From contig JBMYYK010000006.1 of assembly GCA_049609325.1 (NCBI GenBank), positions 1 through 64,000 on the forward strand: DNA of 64,000 bases, given 5' to 3'. Shown in pieces: positions 33,501-41,923 of the stretch. The position numbers were made by a program, and so were the translations under genes. Source of the DNA: GCA-2733415 sp049609325 (GTDB lineage Bacteria; Bacteroidota; Bacteroidia; Flavobacteriales; Flavobacteriaceae). Position 1 is the stretch's first letter. Every line of letters begins with the position of its first letter. Below the pieces are notes generated by a model. It searched no databases. It worked only from the letters and a program-made list of their open reading frames with translations, and was not told where the DNA came from.

Positions 33501-33832
33501 TGTCAAAAATTACTTCAGAAATAGTACTTAATATTGAACTTGATGAAAACAGAGTTCCAGAACAATTAAGTTTTACTGCTAAAGATGGTGGTGTAGAAAA
33601 TCAGGCGTCTAAGGCTATGATGCTATCTGTATGGGATGCCGAAAAACAGGAGTCTTTACGTATTGATTTGTGGACTAAAGATATGCCAGTAGATCAAATG
33701 AAGGTGTTTTTTCATCAAACTTTAGTGAGTATGTCAGAGTCATACCAACGTGCTACACAAGATGAAAAAATGGCTCTAACCATGAAAGACTTTTGTGATT
33801 ACTTTGCAGAAAAATTAGAGTTAAAAAAGTAA
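33500..33832 (+). CDS. gldC: Gliding motility protein GldC
   Basis: A small cytoplasmic protein (110 residues) encoded with GldB. The sequence IVLNIELDENRVPE, the W-x-A block SVWDAEKQESLRIDLWTKDMPVDQMKVFFHQTL and the C-terminal MKDFCDYFAEKLEL are typical. Its biochemical role is not known; in F. johnsoniae it helps but is not strictly required for motility. Confidence 0.9.
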   Translation: MSKITSEIVLNIELDENRVPEQLSFTAKDGGVENQASKAMMLSVWDAEKQESLRIDLWTKDMPVDQMKVFFHQTLVSMSESYQRATQDEKMALTMKDFCDYFAEKLELKK

Positions 33833-33835
33833 ACT

Positions 33836-33868
33836 AAAAAAGCCCTATTGTTATTAGGGCTTTTTTTT
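33836..33868. terminator. Bidirectional terminator between gldC and engB
   Basis: A 12-bp stem AAAAAAGCCCTA with its complement and a T8 tract, between two convergent genes. Confidence 0.85.
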
Positions 33869-34472
33869 ATGAATTGTTCATGGAGTTGTTAATAGCGTCA
33901 ATGTAATTGAGTAGCTCTTCTTTTCCGTGGTAATTGCTTGAAGAAGTTACAAAGTGTTGTGGACATTCTTCCCAAGTCTCTAGCATAATCTCTCTATATC
34001 TAGCAACGTTACGCTTTAAAGCTTCAGGTTTTAGTTTATCGGCTTTAGTGAAAATGATGTTAAAAGGTACCTGATTGATACCCAACCACTCCATAAACTC
34101 CAAGTCAACTTTTTGTGGTTCATGTCTACAGTCAACTAACACAAAAGCACAAAGCATCTGTTCACGTTTTTCGAAATAATCGGTAATAAATTTCTGAAAT
34201 GTTTTTTTAGATTTTTTTGATACTCGTGCATACCCGTACCCAGGTAAATCAACTAAAAACCAATTTTTATTAATGATAAAATGATTGATGAGTTGTGTTT
34301 TTCCTGGTTTTCCTGAAGTTTTTGCTAAACTTTTTTTGTTGGTAAGCATGTTGATAAGCGATGACTTACCTACGTTAGAACGCCCTATAAACGCATATTC
34401 AGGTAACCTGTCTTTTGGGCATTTGGCAACTACAGAGTTGCTCACTACAAATTCAGCAGATTTAATTTTCAT
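33867..34472 (-). CDS. engB: Ribosome biogenesis GTPase EngB/YsxC
   Basis: A GTPase needed for 50S subunit assembly. G1 is GRSNVGKSSLIN (about residues 28-39), G2 falls at PGKTQ, G3 is DLPGYG and G4 is TKAD. 201 residues. It is followed downstream by the terminator shared with gldC; the alpha/beta hydrolase gene lies 36 bases upstream on the same strand. Confidence 0.95.
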   Translation of the reverse strand: MKIKSAEFVVSNSVVAKCPKDRLPEYAFIGRSNVGKSSLINMLTNKKSLAKTSGKPGKTQLINHFIINKNWFLVDLPGYGYARVSKKSKKTFQKFITDYFEKREQMLCAFVLVDCRHEPQKVDLEFMEWLGINQVPFNIIFTKADKLKPEALKRNVARYREIMLETWEECPQHFVTSSSNYHGKEELLNYIDAINNSMNNS

Positions 34473-34508
34473 ATCAAGATTCCGTTATTTGTGGTTGTGA
34501 GCTGTATG

Positions 34509-35273
34509 TTATAGTTGTCTGTCTGTTAGCCATTTGTCAAGAAGGCTATTAAATGTGTCAGGATGTTCCATCATAGCGGCGTGTCCGCATTTATCAATCC
34601 AATATAAATTTGAATCAGGAAGTAATTCATGAAATTCATCAGCAACATTTGGTGGAGTAACGGTATCGTTTTTCCCCCAAATGATACATGTAGGTTGCGT
34701 CATGTTTGGCAAATCCTTAGCCATATTGTGTCTGATGGCACTTTTTGCAATAGCTAAAGTTCTGATTAATTTGTTTCTATCATTAACCGTGTCATACACT
34801 TCATCAACAATTTCTTTGGTGGCAATTTTCGGATCGTAGAATACGTCTTCTGCTTTTTTCTTGATGAAGTCATAATCCCCTCGTTTAGGGTATCCGCTCC
34901 CCATAGCACTTTCATATAAACCTGAACTCCCTGTAATAACTAACGCTTTAACGTATTCAGGGTACATTTTAGAAAAATACAATCCTATGTGTCCGCCCAA
35001 TGAATTCCCGAGTAAAATGACATTATTCAGGCCTTTATGGTCAAGAAAATCTTTAACGTAATTGGCGTAGCTCTTTACATTAGTTTTCAATAAAGATAGC
35101 TTGTATATAGGTAATTCCGGAATGATGATTTTATAGCCTTTTTTAGGAAAATAATTTGTGACCCCTTCAAAATTACTTAATCCTCCCATCAAGCCGTGTA
35201 ACACGACAATTGGTGTGCCTTCACCGGCTTCGATAAAATTATATTCCTTTTCTTTTTTCAGTGTAAACTTCAT
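34509..35273 (-). CDS. Alpha/beta hydrolase
   Basis: A 254-residue single-domain alpha/beta hydrolase. The oxyanion HGLMGG comes first, the nucleophile elbow is GNSLGG (about residue 92), the acid is likely Asp in WGKNDTVTP and the His in CGHAAMMEHP. Substrate unknown. A TAGATTTG -7 box lies about 60 bases upstream. Its position next to mraZ is a neighbourhood feature and does not show a role in division. Confidence 0.85.
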   Translation of the reverse strand: MKFTLKKEKEYNFIEAGEGTPIVVLHGLMGGLSNFEGVTNYFPKKGYKIIIPELPIYKLSLLKTNVKSYANYVKDFLDHKGLNNVILLGNSLGGHIGLYFSKMYPEYVKALVITGSSGLYESAMGSGYPKRGDYDFIKKKAEDVFYDPKIATKEIVDEVYDTVNDRNKLIRTLAIAKSAIRHNMAKDLPNMTQPTCIIWGKNDTVTPPNVADEFHELLPDSNLYWIDKCGHAAMMEHPDTFNSLLDKWLTDRQL

Positions 35274-35333
35274 AACATAATGTTGTACAATTAGCCGTTG
35301 TAATATTGGTTAAAGCTAATGTTTACTAGTTGG

Positions 35334-35341
35334 CAAATCTA
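35334..35341 (-). promoter_or_regulatory. -7 element of the alpha/beta hydrolase gene (TAGATTTG)
   Basis: TAnnTTTG match on the minus strand; a start near 35329 gives a leader of about 55 bases. No clear -33 TTG. Confidence 0.45.
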
Positions 35342-35447
35342 CGCTTTTTTTTTGACATGGCTTGAACTGTATTATGCTTGTTGTTATGAATTCGTTAAGG
35401 TTTTTAACAGTCTCATTATGCAGTATTTACAGTATTTGGGTGTGTAG

Positions 35448-35512
35448 GTGGTAAAACTTATTAACAAAGTGGGGTAATGTGGTAAAATGTGGTAAAATTC
35501 TTCATATCTTTG
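35448..35512 (+). promoter_or_regulatory. MraZ-box repeats and dcw promoter
   Basis: Three adjacent 10-bp direct repeats begin at 35469 (GTGGGGTAAT), 35479 and 35489 (both GTGGTAAAAT). A fourth copy (GTGGTAAAAC) lies at 35448, 21 bases before the first. A TATCTTTG -7 box follows at 35505-35512, so the repeats cover the -33 region. MraZ proteins bind short G-rich (GTGGG/TGGGA-type) direct repeats with 10-base spacing ahead of their own gene. This is therefore the expected autoregulatory operator of the division cluster. Confidence 0.8.
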
Positions 35513-35538
35513 AAAAAAGAATAGACGAGTTAAATAGC

Positions 35539-36012
35539 GTGATAAATTTAATAGGGACATACGAATGTAAAATTGATGCTAAGGGACGTGTGATGCTACC
35601 TGCTGCATTGAAAAAGCAGTTGTCACCTGTTTTGGAAAATGGATTTGTATTGAAGAGATCTGTTTTTCAACCATGTTTAGAATTGTACCCTATTGAAGAA
35701 TGGAATGTGTTAATGCAGAAAGTCAACAAACTTAACAGGTTTGATAGGAAGAATAATGACTTTGTAAGGCGATTAACTGCAGGAGTGAAAATGATTGAAT
35801 TGGACAGCTCTGGAAGGTTATTGGTTGCAAAAGATTTGATTGGATATTCAGGATTGGAGAAAGAAATTGTGATTTCTTCAGCAGTGAATATTCTTGAAAT
35901 ATGGGACAAAGAGAAATACGAAGAAGTTATAGATGACGCAACGGGGTCATTCGCTGATTTGGCAGAAGAAGTAATGGGAAGTAAAAACGACGATTTAGAT
36001 GGAATATCATAA
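35539..36012 (+). CDS. mraZ: Transcriptional regulator MraZ
   Basis: DNA-binding AbrB-like protein and first gene of the dcw cluster. It has two swapped-hairpin repeats: IGTYECKIDAKGRVMLP and MIELDSSGRLLVAKDL. I set the start at GTG 35539 (INLIGTYE); an in-frame GTG at 35479 lies inside the operator repeats and upstream of the predicted transcription start near 35517, so it cannot be used from this promoter. 157 residues. It overlaps rsmH by 14 bases. Confidence 0.92.
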   Translation: MINLIGTYECKIDAKGRVMLPAALKKQLSPVLENGFVLKRSVFQPCLELYPIEEWNVLMQKVNKLNRFDRKNNDFVRRLTAGVKMIELDSSGRLLVAKDLIGYSGLEKEIVISSAVNILEIWDKEKYEEVIDDATGSFADLAEEVMGSKNDDLDGIS

Positions 36013-36898
36013 TCCGGTATTGTTAAAGGAAACTGTTGATGGGTTAAATATTAATCCTGATGGAGTGTATGTAGATGTAACGTTTGGTGGTGGTGGCCAT
36101 TCAAAAGAAATCTTGTCTCGTTTAAGTAGTAAAGGGCGTTTGTTTGCATTTGATCAAGATGAAGATGCGTTAAATAATGCTATTGATGACGAGCGATTTA
36201 CGTTAATACATGAAAATTTTAGGTTTATAAAACGATTTTTAAGGTTTCATGGTGTAAGAAAAGTAGATGGGATTCTTGGTGATTTTGGTGTGTCGTCACA
36301 TCAATTTGATGAAGCAGGTAGAGGGTTTTCTATTCGTTTTGACGCAGAGTTGGATATGAGAATGAGTAAGAAAATGTCAACGTCAGCTTATGAAGTTGTA
36401 AATGATTATACCGAAGAAGATCTAAGGCGCATGTTTTCTGTATATGGCGAATTGACCAATGCAAAAGCTATTGCGGCAAAAATTGTAGCGTCTCGTGATG
36501 AAGAAATTAAAACTATTGCTGATTTAAAAACTGTAGTGAGTAGTTTTTTACCTAAAGATGCAGAGCATAAGGTCTTGGCAAAAATCTTTCAGGCAATTAG
36601 AATAGAGGTTAATGAGGAGTTGGCGGTGATTGAAGAGTTCTTGTTGCAAACTCCAGAATTATTAGATGTTGGAGGGCGTTTAAGCTTGATCTCGTATCAT
36701 TCGTTAGAAGATAGATTGGTGAAGCGCTTTATTAGGGGTGGTATGTTTGAAGGGGAGCCAGAAAAAGATTTTTACGGAAACATTTCTGTTCCTTTTAAGA
36801 AAAAAGGGAAGATGATTGTGCCTTCGCAAGAGGAAATAAAGATAAATAACCGAGCGAGAAGTGCAAAACTCAGAATAGCAGAACGCATTGAAGACTAA
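35999..36898 (+). CDS. rsmH: 16S rRNA (cytosine(1402)-N(4))-methyltransferase
   Basis: Methylates C1402 in the ribosomal decoding centre. Start MEYHNPVLLKETVDGL, SAM-binding VDVTFGGGGHS (about residue 23), GDFGVSSHQFD, and the C-terminal SYHSLEDRLVKRF with NNRARSAKLR. 299 residues, normal. It overlaps ftsL by 11 bases. Confidence 0.96.
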   Translation: MEYHNPVLLKETVDGLNINPDGVYVDVTFGGGGHSKEILSRLSSKGRLFAFDQDEDALNNAIDDERFTLIHENFRFIKRFLRFHGVRKVDGILGDFGVSSHQFDEAGRGFSIRFDAELDMRMSKKMSTSAYEVVNDYTEEDLRRMFSVYGELTNAKAIAAKIVASRDEEIKTIADLKTVVSSFLPKDAEHKVLAKIFQAIRIEVNEELAVIEEFLLQTPELLDVGGRLSLISYHSLEDRLVKRFIRGGMFEGEPEKDFYGNISVPFKKKGKMIVPSQEEIKINNRARSAKLRIAERIED

Positions 36899-37202
36899 AA
36901 TTGTAAACATATTAAAAGGGCGCTTTTTAGTTGATGACGATGCTGTAAAACACTGGAGGTTTATTGGGTTTACAATACTCTTGGTTTTAATTATGATTGC
37001 GAGTTCTCATAATGCAGAAAATAAAGTGTATGAGATTGGTAAATTGGATAAAAAGGTGAAAGAGTTGAGGTCTGAATATGTTGATTTGAGATCGCAATTA
37101 ATGAAGTTGAAAATGGAGTCAAAGGTGTCAGAAAAAATGTTGGTTCGCGGGTTAAAATCTTCAGAAGAGCCACCAAAAAAAATACGAGTAATAGAAAAAT
37201 AG
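36888..37202 (+). CDS. ftsL: FtsL-like cell division protein
   Basis: 104 residues starting at TTG inside the end of rsmH. One membrane helix (about 24-40, FIGFTILLVLIMIAS) is followed by a periplasmic coiled coil with leucine heptads (DKKVKELRSEYVDLRSQLMKL). The usual FtsL role is to link FtsB, FtsQ and FtsW/FtsI at the septum. Sequence similarity in this family is weak, so the call rests on topology and gene order. Confidence 0.8.
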   Translation: MKTKIVNILKGRFLVDDDAVKHWRFIGFTILLVLIMIASSHNAENKVYEIGKLDKKVKELRSEYVDLRSQLMKLKMESKVSEKMLVRGLKSSEEPPKKIRVIEK

Positions 37203-37203
37203 T

Positions 37204-39195
37204 TTGGTTGTGTCAGTCACCAATAAGCACATATTGAATAGGTTGTATCTAGTGGTCCTAACGTTTTTAGTGATCGCACTTTGTATTGTGTACAAATTGA
37301 TAAGTATTCAATATGTACATGGTGACAAGTATAGGGATTTGGCCTTGCAACGAACAGTTAAAAAAGATGTTATTAAGGCAAATAGGGGGAGTATTTATGC
37401 AGATGACGGAAGCCTGTTGGCTACCTCAGTGCCTAAATATGATATCCGTTTTGATGCGGTTACTGTATCTGAAAATAATTTTGTAAACAATCTAAACCCG
37501 TTATGTGATTCGTTGGAATTGTTGTTGGGTAAAAGTGCATCGTACTATAAATCAAAATTAAAGAAGGCACGACGAAACAAGAATAGGTACACATTAATAG
37601 CTAGAAATTTAGGATATTCAGAATACATCAAAATTAAAGGGTTTCCAATATTCAATCTAGGAGCTTATAAGGGCGGTATAATAGTAGAACAACATACAAT
37701 TAGAGAGCATCCAATAGCAGAAATTGCTCGTAGAACAATTGGTTGGCAAGGTTCTGGAGCTGGGATAGAAGGAGCGTACGGAGAGGCTTATCTTAAAGGA
37801 GTAGATGGTAAACGACTAAAACAAAAAATAGCCAAAGGACAATATAAACCTATAAATGATGAAAATGAGATAGAGCCTAAAAATGGTTTAGATGTTGTGT
37901 CTACAATCAATGTCAATATTCAAGATATAGCTCATCATGCATTGTTAAAACAATTAGAAAAATTTGAGGCAGAGCACGGAACAGTTGTGGTTATGGAAAC
38001 TGCCACTGGAGAAGTTAAAGCGATTTCAAATTTAAAACGAAATTCTAAAGGGTATTACACTGAGCAATTAAATCATGCTGTTGGTGAATCTCATGAGCCA
38101 GGGTCTACATTTAAGTTAATGGTTATGGTGGCGGCTTTAGAAGATAAGGCTATAGATTCAAGTACGGTTGTAGATACAGAAAAAGGAGTGTTGACATTCT
38201 ACGGGAAACACGTGCGAGATTCTAGAAAAGGCGGGTATGGAAAAATTTCTGCAGCACGTGCTTTTGAAGTGTCTTCAAATACAGGGTTTGTAAAAATAGT
38301 GCAAAGAGGATTTAAGAATGATCCTGAACGATTTGTTAACCGTCTCTACAATATGGGGTTAAATGAAAAGTTGGGGCTTTCTATAAAAGGAGAGGGAAGA
38401 CCTATGATTCCACATCCGAATGATAGAATATGGAGCGGTATATCGTTGCCATGGATGGCCTATGGTTATGGGGTGTCTTTAACGCCATTGCAAACATTAA
38501 CATTTTACAATGCTATTGCAAATAATGGTGAAATGGTTAAGCCGCGTTTTGTTAAGGAAATTAGAGATTTTAAAAGTAGTCAGCCAATAGAAGTGTTTGA
38601 AAAGGAGATTTTAAATCCTAAAATATGTTCTGATGCTACTATAGGAAAAGTAAAAGAAATGATGAAAAATGTTGTAGTTCGTGGTACTGCAGCAAATATT
38701 TATTCTAAAGATTTTTCTATGGCAGGTAAAACCGGTACTTGTACAACTGACTATGGTGATAAAAAAGCTAAAAAGCAATATATAGCGTCGTTTTCAGGTT
38801 ATTTTCCAGCAGAAAATCCTAAATATTCATGTATCGTAGTTATTCATAAACCTAAGACGTCTATAGGTTATTATGGTAATGTTGTAGCGGCACCAGTGTT
38901 TAAAACAATTGCTCAAAAAATATATACAGATACCCCTTTAGTAGATGAGGTAGATATGGATTTTTCTGGTGATACGGCATTAAATAAAAACTACGAAGAG
39001 TATTTAGTACGTAGTAGAAAAGAATATAAAACTGTGCCAAATGTAGTTGGTATGAGTGGTATGGATGCCGTGTCGTTTTTGGAAAACTTAGGAATGAGGG
39101 TGTTTGTGAAGGGAAATGGAAAAGTGAAAAAGCAATCCTTAAATGTTGGAGAGAAAATAACAACAGCTAAAGAAATTGTATTGGAATTATCGTGA
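37204..39195 (+). CDS. ftsI: Septal transpeptidase PBP3 with C-terminal PASTA domain
   Basis: Cross-links septal peptidoglycan. A short cytoplasmic N-terminus and membrane helix (LVVLTFLVIALCIVYKLI) precede the dimerisation domain (RGSIYADDGSLLA). The catalytic motifs are STFK in HEPGSTFKL, SSN in VSSNTGF, and KTGT in AGKTGTC. The last about 55 residues (VPNVVGMSGMDAV) are a PASTA domain, absent from E. coli FtsI. Start codon is TTG 37204 or GTG 37210. Confidence 0.94.
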   Translation: MVVSVTNKHILNRLYLVVLTFLVIALCIVYKLISIQYVHGDKYRDLALQRTVKKDVIKANRGSIYADDGSLLATSVPKYDIRFDAVTVSENNFVNNLNPLCDSLELLLGKSASYYKSKLKKARRNKNRYTLIARNLGYSEYIKIKGFPIFNLGAYKGGIIVEQHTIREHPIAEIARRTIGWQGSGAGIEGAYGEAYLKGVDGKRLKQKIAKGQYKPINDENEIEPKNGLDVVSTINVNIQDIAHHALLKQLEKFEAEHGTVVVMETATGEVKAISNLKRNSKGYYTEQLNHAVGESHEPGSTFKLMVMVAALEDKAIDSSTVVDTEKGVLTFYGKHVRDSRKGGYGKISAARAFEVSSNTGFVKIVQRGFKNDPERFVNRLYNMGLNEKLGLSIKGEGRPMIPHPNDRIWSGISLPWMAYGYGVSLTPLQTLTFYNAIANNGEMVKPRFVKEIRDFKSSQPIEVFEKEILNPKICSDATIGKVKEMMKNVVVRGTAANIYSKDFSMAGKTGTCTTDYGDKKAKKQYIASFSGYFPAENPKYSCIVVIHKPKTSIGYYGNVVAAPVFKTIAQKIYTDTPLVDEVDMDFSGDTALNKNYEEYLVRSRKEYKTVPNVVGMSGMDAVSFLENLGMRVFVKGNGKVKKQSLNVGEKITTAKEIVLELS

Positions 39196-40658
39196 AAAAT
39201 TTAAAAGACATATTGTATAAAGTGGCCATTGAGGCGATGGTAGGAGATTCAGATGTTCAAGTGTCAAAAATTGAATTTGATTCTAGAACCATTGCTTCAA
39301 ATGATGTGTTTGTTGCTTTAAAAGGGACATTAGTTGATGGACATGAGTATATTTCTGTAGCTATTTCAAATGGCGCAAAGGTTGTAGTGTGTGAAGTAAT
39401 GCCAGAACTTAGACAGAGTGAAATCACTTATGTTAAAGTAGCAGATACAAATTTGGCTTTAGCAGTAATTTCAGCAAATTATTATGGTAATCCATCGGAA
39501 CAATTGCAGTTAGTTGGAGTTACTGGGACTAATGGGAAAACAACAATAGCTACATTATTGTATCAGCAATTTAAAAATGCAGGATATAAAGTTGGTTTGC
39601 TTTCTACGGTAAGAATTATGGTGGACGATGTAGAATATAAGGCTACACATACTACACCAGACTCGCTAACAATAAATAAATATTTGCAATTGATGAATGA
39701 TGCTGGAGTTGAGTATTGCTTTATGGAAGTAAGTTCACACGGGATTCATCAAAAAAGAACAACAGGATTACATTTTAGAGGTGGGATTTTTACCAATTTA
39801 TCACATGATCATTTAGATTATCACGACACATTTGCTGAGTATAGAGATGTGAAAAAAGCGTTTTTTGATCAACTGCCTAAATCGGCGTTTGCCTTAACCA
39901 ACATAGATGATAAAAATGGTGAGGTGATGCTACAAAATACAAAAGCAAAAAAAGTAAGTTATGCATTAAAAAGTTATGCTGACTATAAAACTCAAATTCT
40001 CGAAAATCAGTTTTCAGGATTGCTTTTGAAAATAAATGGTAATGAGGTTTGGACGAAGCTTATCGGGAGTTTTAATGCGTATAATTTGTTAGCTATATAT
40101 GCTACAAGTGATTTACTAGGTTTAGAAAATCAAGAGAATTTACGTTTAATCAGTCTGTTAGAAAATGTAAGCGGTCGGTTTGAATATATAGTGTCAAAAG
40201 AGAAAAAAATAACAACAATTGTTGATTATGCCCATACACCAGACGCCTTGAAAAATGTGTTGGAAACCATCAATAATATCAGGACTGGTAATGAGCAATT
40301 AATTACTGTTGTAGGTTGTGGAGGGGATAGAGACAAAAGTAAGCGTCCGAAAATGGCAAATATTGCTTCGGTTATGAGTACAAAAGCGGTGTTTACAAGT
40401 GATAACCCGAGAACGGAAAATCCTGAGGCAATTATTGAAGATATGGAAGCTGGTGTTGCTCCAGAGAATTATAATAAAACACTAGCGATTACAAACAGAA
40501 AACAAGCAATTAAGTCGGCTTGTCAAATGGCAGATAGCAATGATATCATCTTGATTGCTGGTAAAGGTCATGAAACATACCAAGAAATTAATGGAGTGCG
40601 TCATGATTTTGATGATTTAAAAATTGTAACCGAATTATTAACTCAATTAAATAAATAA
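39192..40658 (+). CDS. murE: UDP-MurNAc-L-Ala-D-Glu:meso-diaminopimelate ligase
   Basis: Adds the third amino acid of the peptidoglycan stem. P-loop GTNGKTTIA (about residue 111), HTTPDSLTIN for UDP-tripeptide binding, and DNPRTENP near residue 400, the motif that selects meso-diaminopimelate rather than lysine. 488 residues. GTG start overlaps the ftsI stop by four bases. Confidence 0.95.
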   Translation: MKNLKDILYKVAIEAMVGDSDVQVSKIEFDSRTIASNDVFVALKGTLVDGHEYISVAISNGAKVVVCEVMPELRQSEITYVKVADTNLALAVISANYYGNPSEQLQLVGVTGTNGKTTIATLLYQQFKNAGYKVGLLSTVRIMVDDVEYKATHTTPDSLTINKYLQLMNDAGVEYCFMEVSSHGIHQKRTTGLHFRGGIFTNLSHDHLDYHDTFAEYRDVKKAFFDQLPKSAFALTNIDDKNGEVMLQNTKAKKVSYALKSYADYKTQILENQFSGLLLKINGNEVWTKLIGSFNAYNLLAIYATSDLLGLENQENLRLISLLENVSGRFEYIVSKEKKITTIVDYAHTPDALKNVLETINNIRTGNEQLITVVGCGGDRDKSKRPKMANIASVMSTKAVFTSDNPRTENPEAIIEDMEAGVAPENYNKTLAITNRKQAIKSACQMADSNDIILIAGKGHETYQEINGVRHDFDDLKIVTELLTQLNK

Positions 40659-40666
40659 GCAGAACA

Positions 40667-41923
40667 ATGTTATACTATTTATTTGAATACTTAGAACAAC
40701 AATACCAATTGCCGGGAGCATCGGTATTTCAGTTCATATCGTTTAGAGCTGCATTGGCAGTAATTGTATCCTTATTAATTTCAATGATTTTCGGTAAGAA
40801 TATTATCAATTATTTACGAAATCAACAAATTGGAGAAACAGTAAGAGACTTAGGTTTAGAAGGGCAAAAGCAAAAGCAAGGTACGCCAACTATGGGCGGT
40901 ATAATCATTATTATAGCGACGTTAATTCCGGTATTGTTATTTGCAAAATTAGACAATGTATATGTCATCTTATTAGTTGTGACAACACTATGGATGGGAA
41001 CGATAGGTTTTATTGATGATTATATTAAGAAATTTAAAAACGATAAAGAAGGATTAAAAGGGAAGTTTAAAGTGTTAGGGCAAGTAGGGCTTGGACTGAT
41101 TGTTGGTACGGTGTTGTATTTTAATGACAATGTAACCATTAAAGAACAAGTGCCAGAACAAGTGCAAACAGCAATGGTGAGTACAGGTAACACCATGATG
41201 TTACTGCATAATCCGGCTGTAAAGCAATTTCAACCTGAGACAAAATCTACAAAAACAACGATCCCTTTTTTAAAAAATAATGAGTTTGACTACGCCAGTG
41301 TGTTAACTGTTTTTAATGAAGATTGGGGAAAGTACGCATGGATAATTTTTATACCTGTTGTGATTTTCATTATCACTGCTGTGTCTAATGGAGCTAATCT
41401 TACCGATGGTATTGATGGTTTAGCGGCAGGAACATCTGTGATATCTGTTGTCGTGTTAGGGCTTTTTGCTTGGCTTTCAGGAAATATCATTTTCTCAGAC
41501 TATCTAAACATCATGTACATTCCTAGGATTGGTGAAATGACCATTTTCGTTGGGGCATTTGTTGGGGCGTTAATTGGATTTTTATGGTATAACACATTCC
41601 CAGCCCAAGTATTTATGGGTGATACAGGAAGTTTAACTATTGGCGGAATTATAGCAGTTATCGCTATTGCAGTAAGGAAAGAATTATTAGTGCCAATTTT
41701 ATGTGGTGTGTTTTTGGCTGAAAATTTATCGGTTGTGTTACAGGTGAGTTATTTTAAATACACCAAGAAAAAATACGGAGAAGGGAAACGTATTTTTTTA
41801 ATGTCGCCATTACATCATCACTATCAGAAAAAGGGAATGCATGAAAGTAAAATTGTTAACCGATTTTGGATTGTAGCAATTATGCTTGCAGTAGTAACTA
41901 TGGTAACTTTAAAACTGCGCTAA
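40667..41923 (+). CDS. mraY: Phospho-MurNAc-pentapeptide transferase
   Basis: Integral membrane enzyme making lipid I. Conserved blocks: GTPTMGG, FIDDYIKKFKNDKEGLKGKFK, NLTDGIDGLAAG, FMGDTGS and PLHHHYQKKG. It is 418 residues against about 360 in E. coli because of an extra hydrophilic segment of about 60-70 residues after residue 155, between membrane helices on the periplasmic side. Confidence 0.96.
   Translation: MLYYLFEYLEQQYQLPGASVFQFISFRAALAVIVSLLISMIFGKNIINYLRNQQIGETVRDLGLEGQKQKQGTPTMGGIIIIIATLIPVLLFAKLDNVYVILLVVTTLWMGTIGFIDDYIKKFKNDKEGLKGKFKVLGQVGLGLIVGTVLYFNDNVTIKEQVPEQVQTAMVSTGNTMMLLHNPAVKQFQPETKSTKTTIPFLKNNEFDYASVLTVFNEDWGKYAWIIFIPVVIFIITAVSNGANLTDGIDGLAAGTSVISVVVLGLFAWLSGNIIFSDYLNIMYIPRIGEMTIFVGAFVGALIGFLWYNTFPAQVFMGDTGSLTIGGIIAVIAIAVRKELLVPILCGVFLAENLSVVLQVSYFKYTKKKYGEGKRIFLMSPLHHHYQKKGMHESKIVNRFWIVAIMLAVVTMVTLKLR

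Noticed and set aside
35479..35538. Longer mraZ start at GTG 35479
   Set aside because: It lies within the operator repeats and upstream of the predicted transcription start.
41866..41922. N-terminal extension of murD into mraY
   Set aside because: The extra 19 residues do not match MurD; ATG 41923 overlaps the mraY stop in the usual coupled way.
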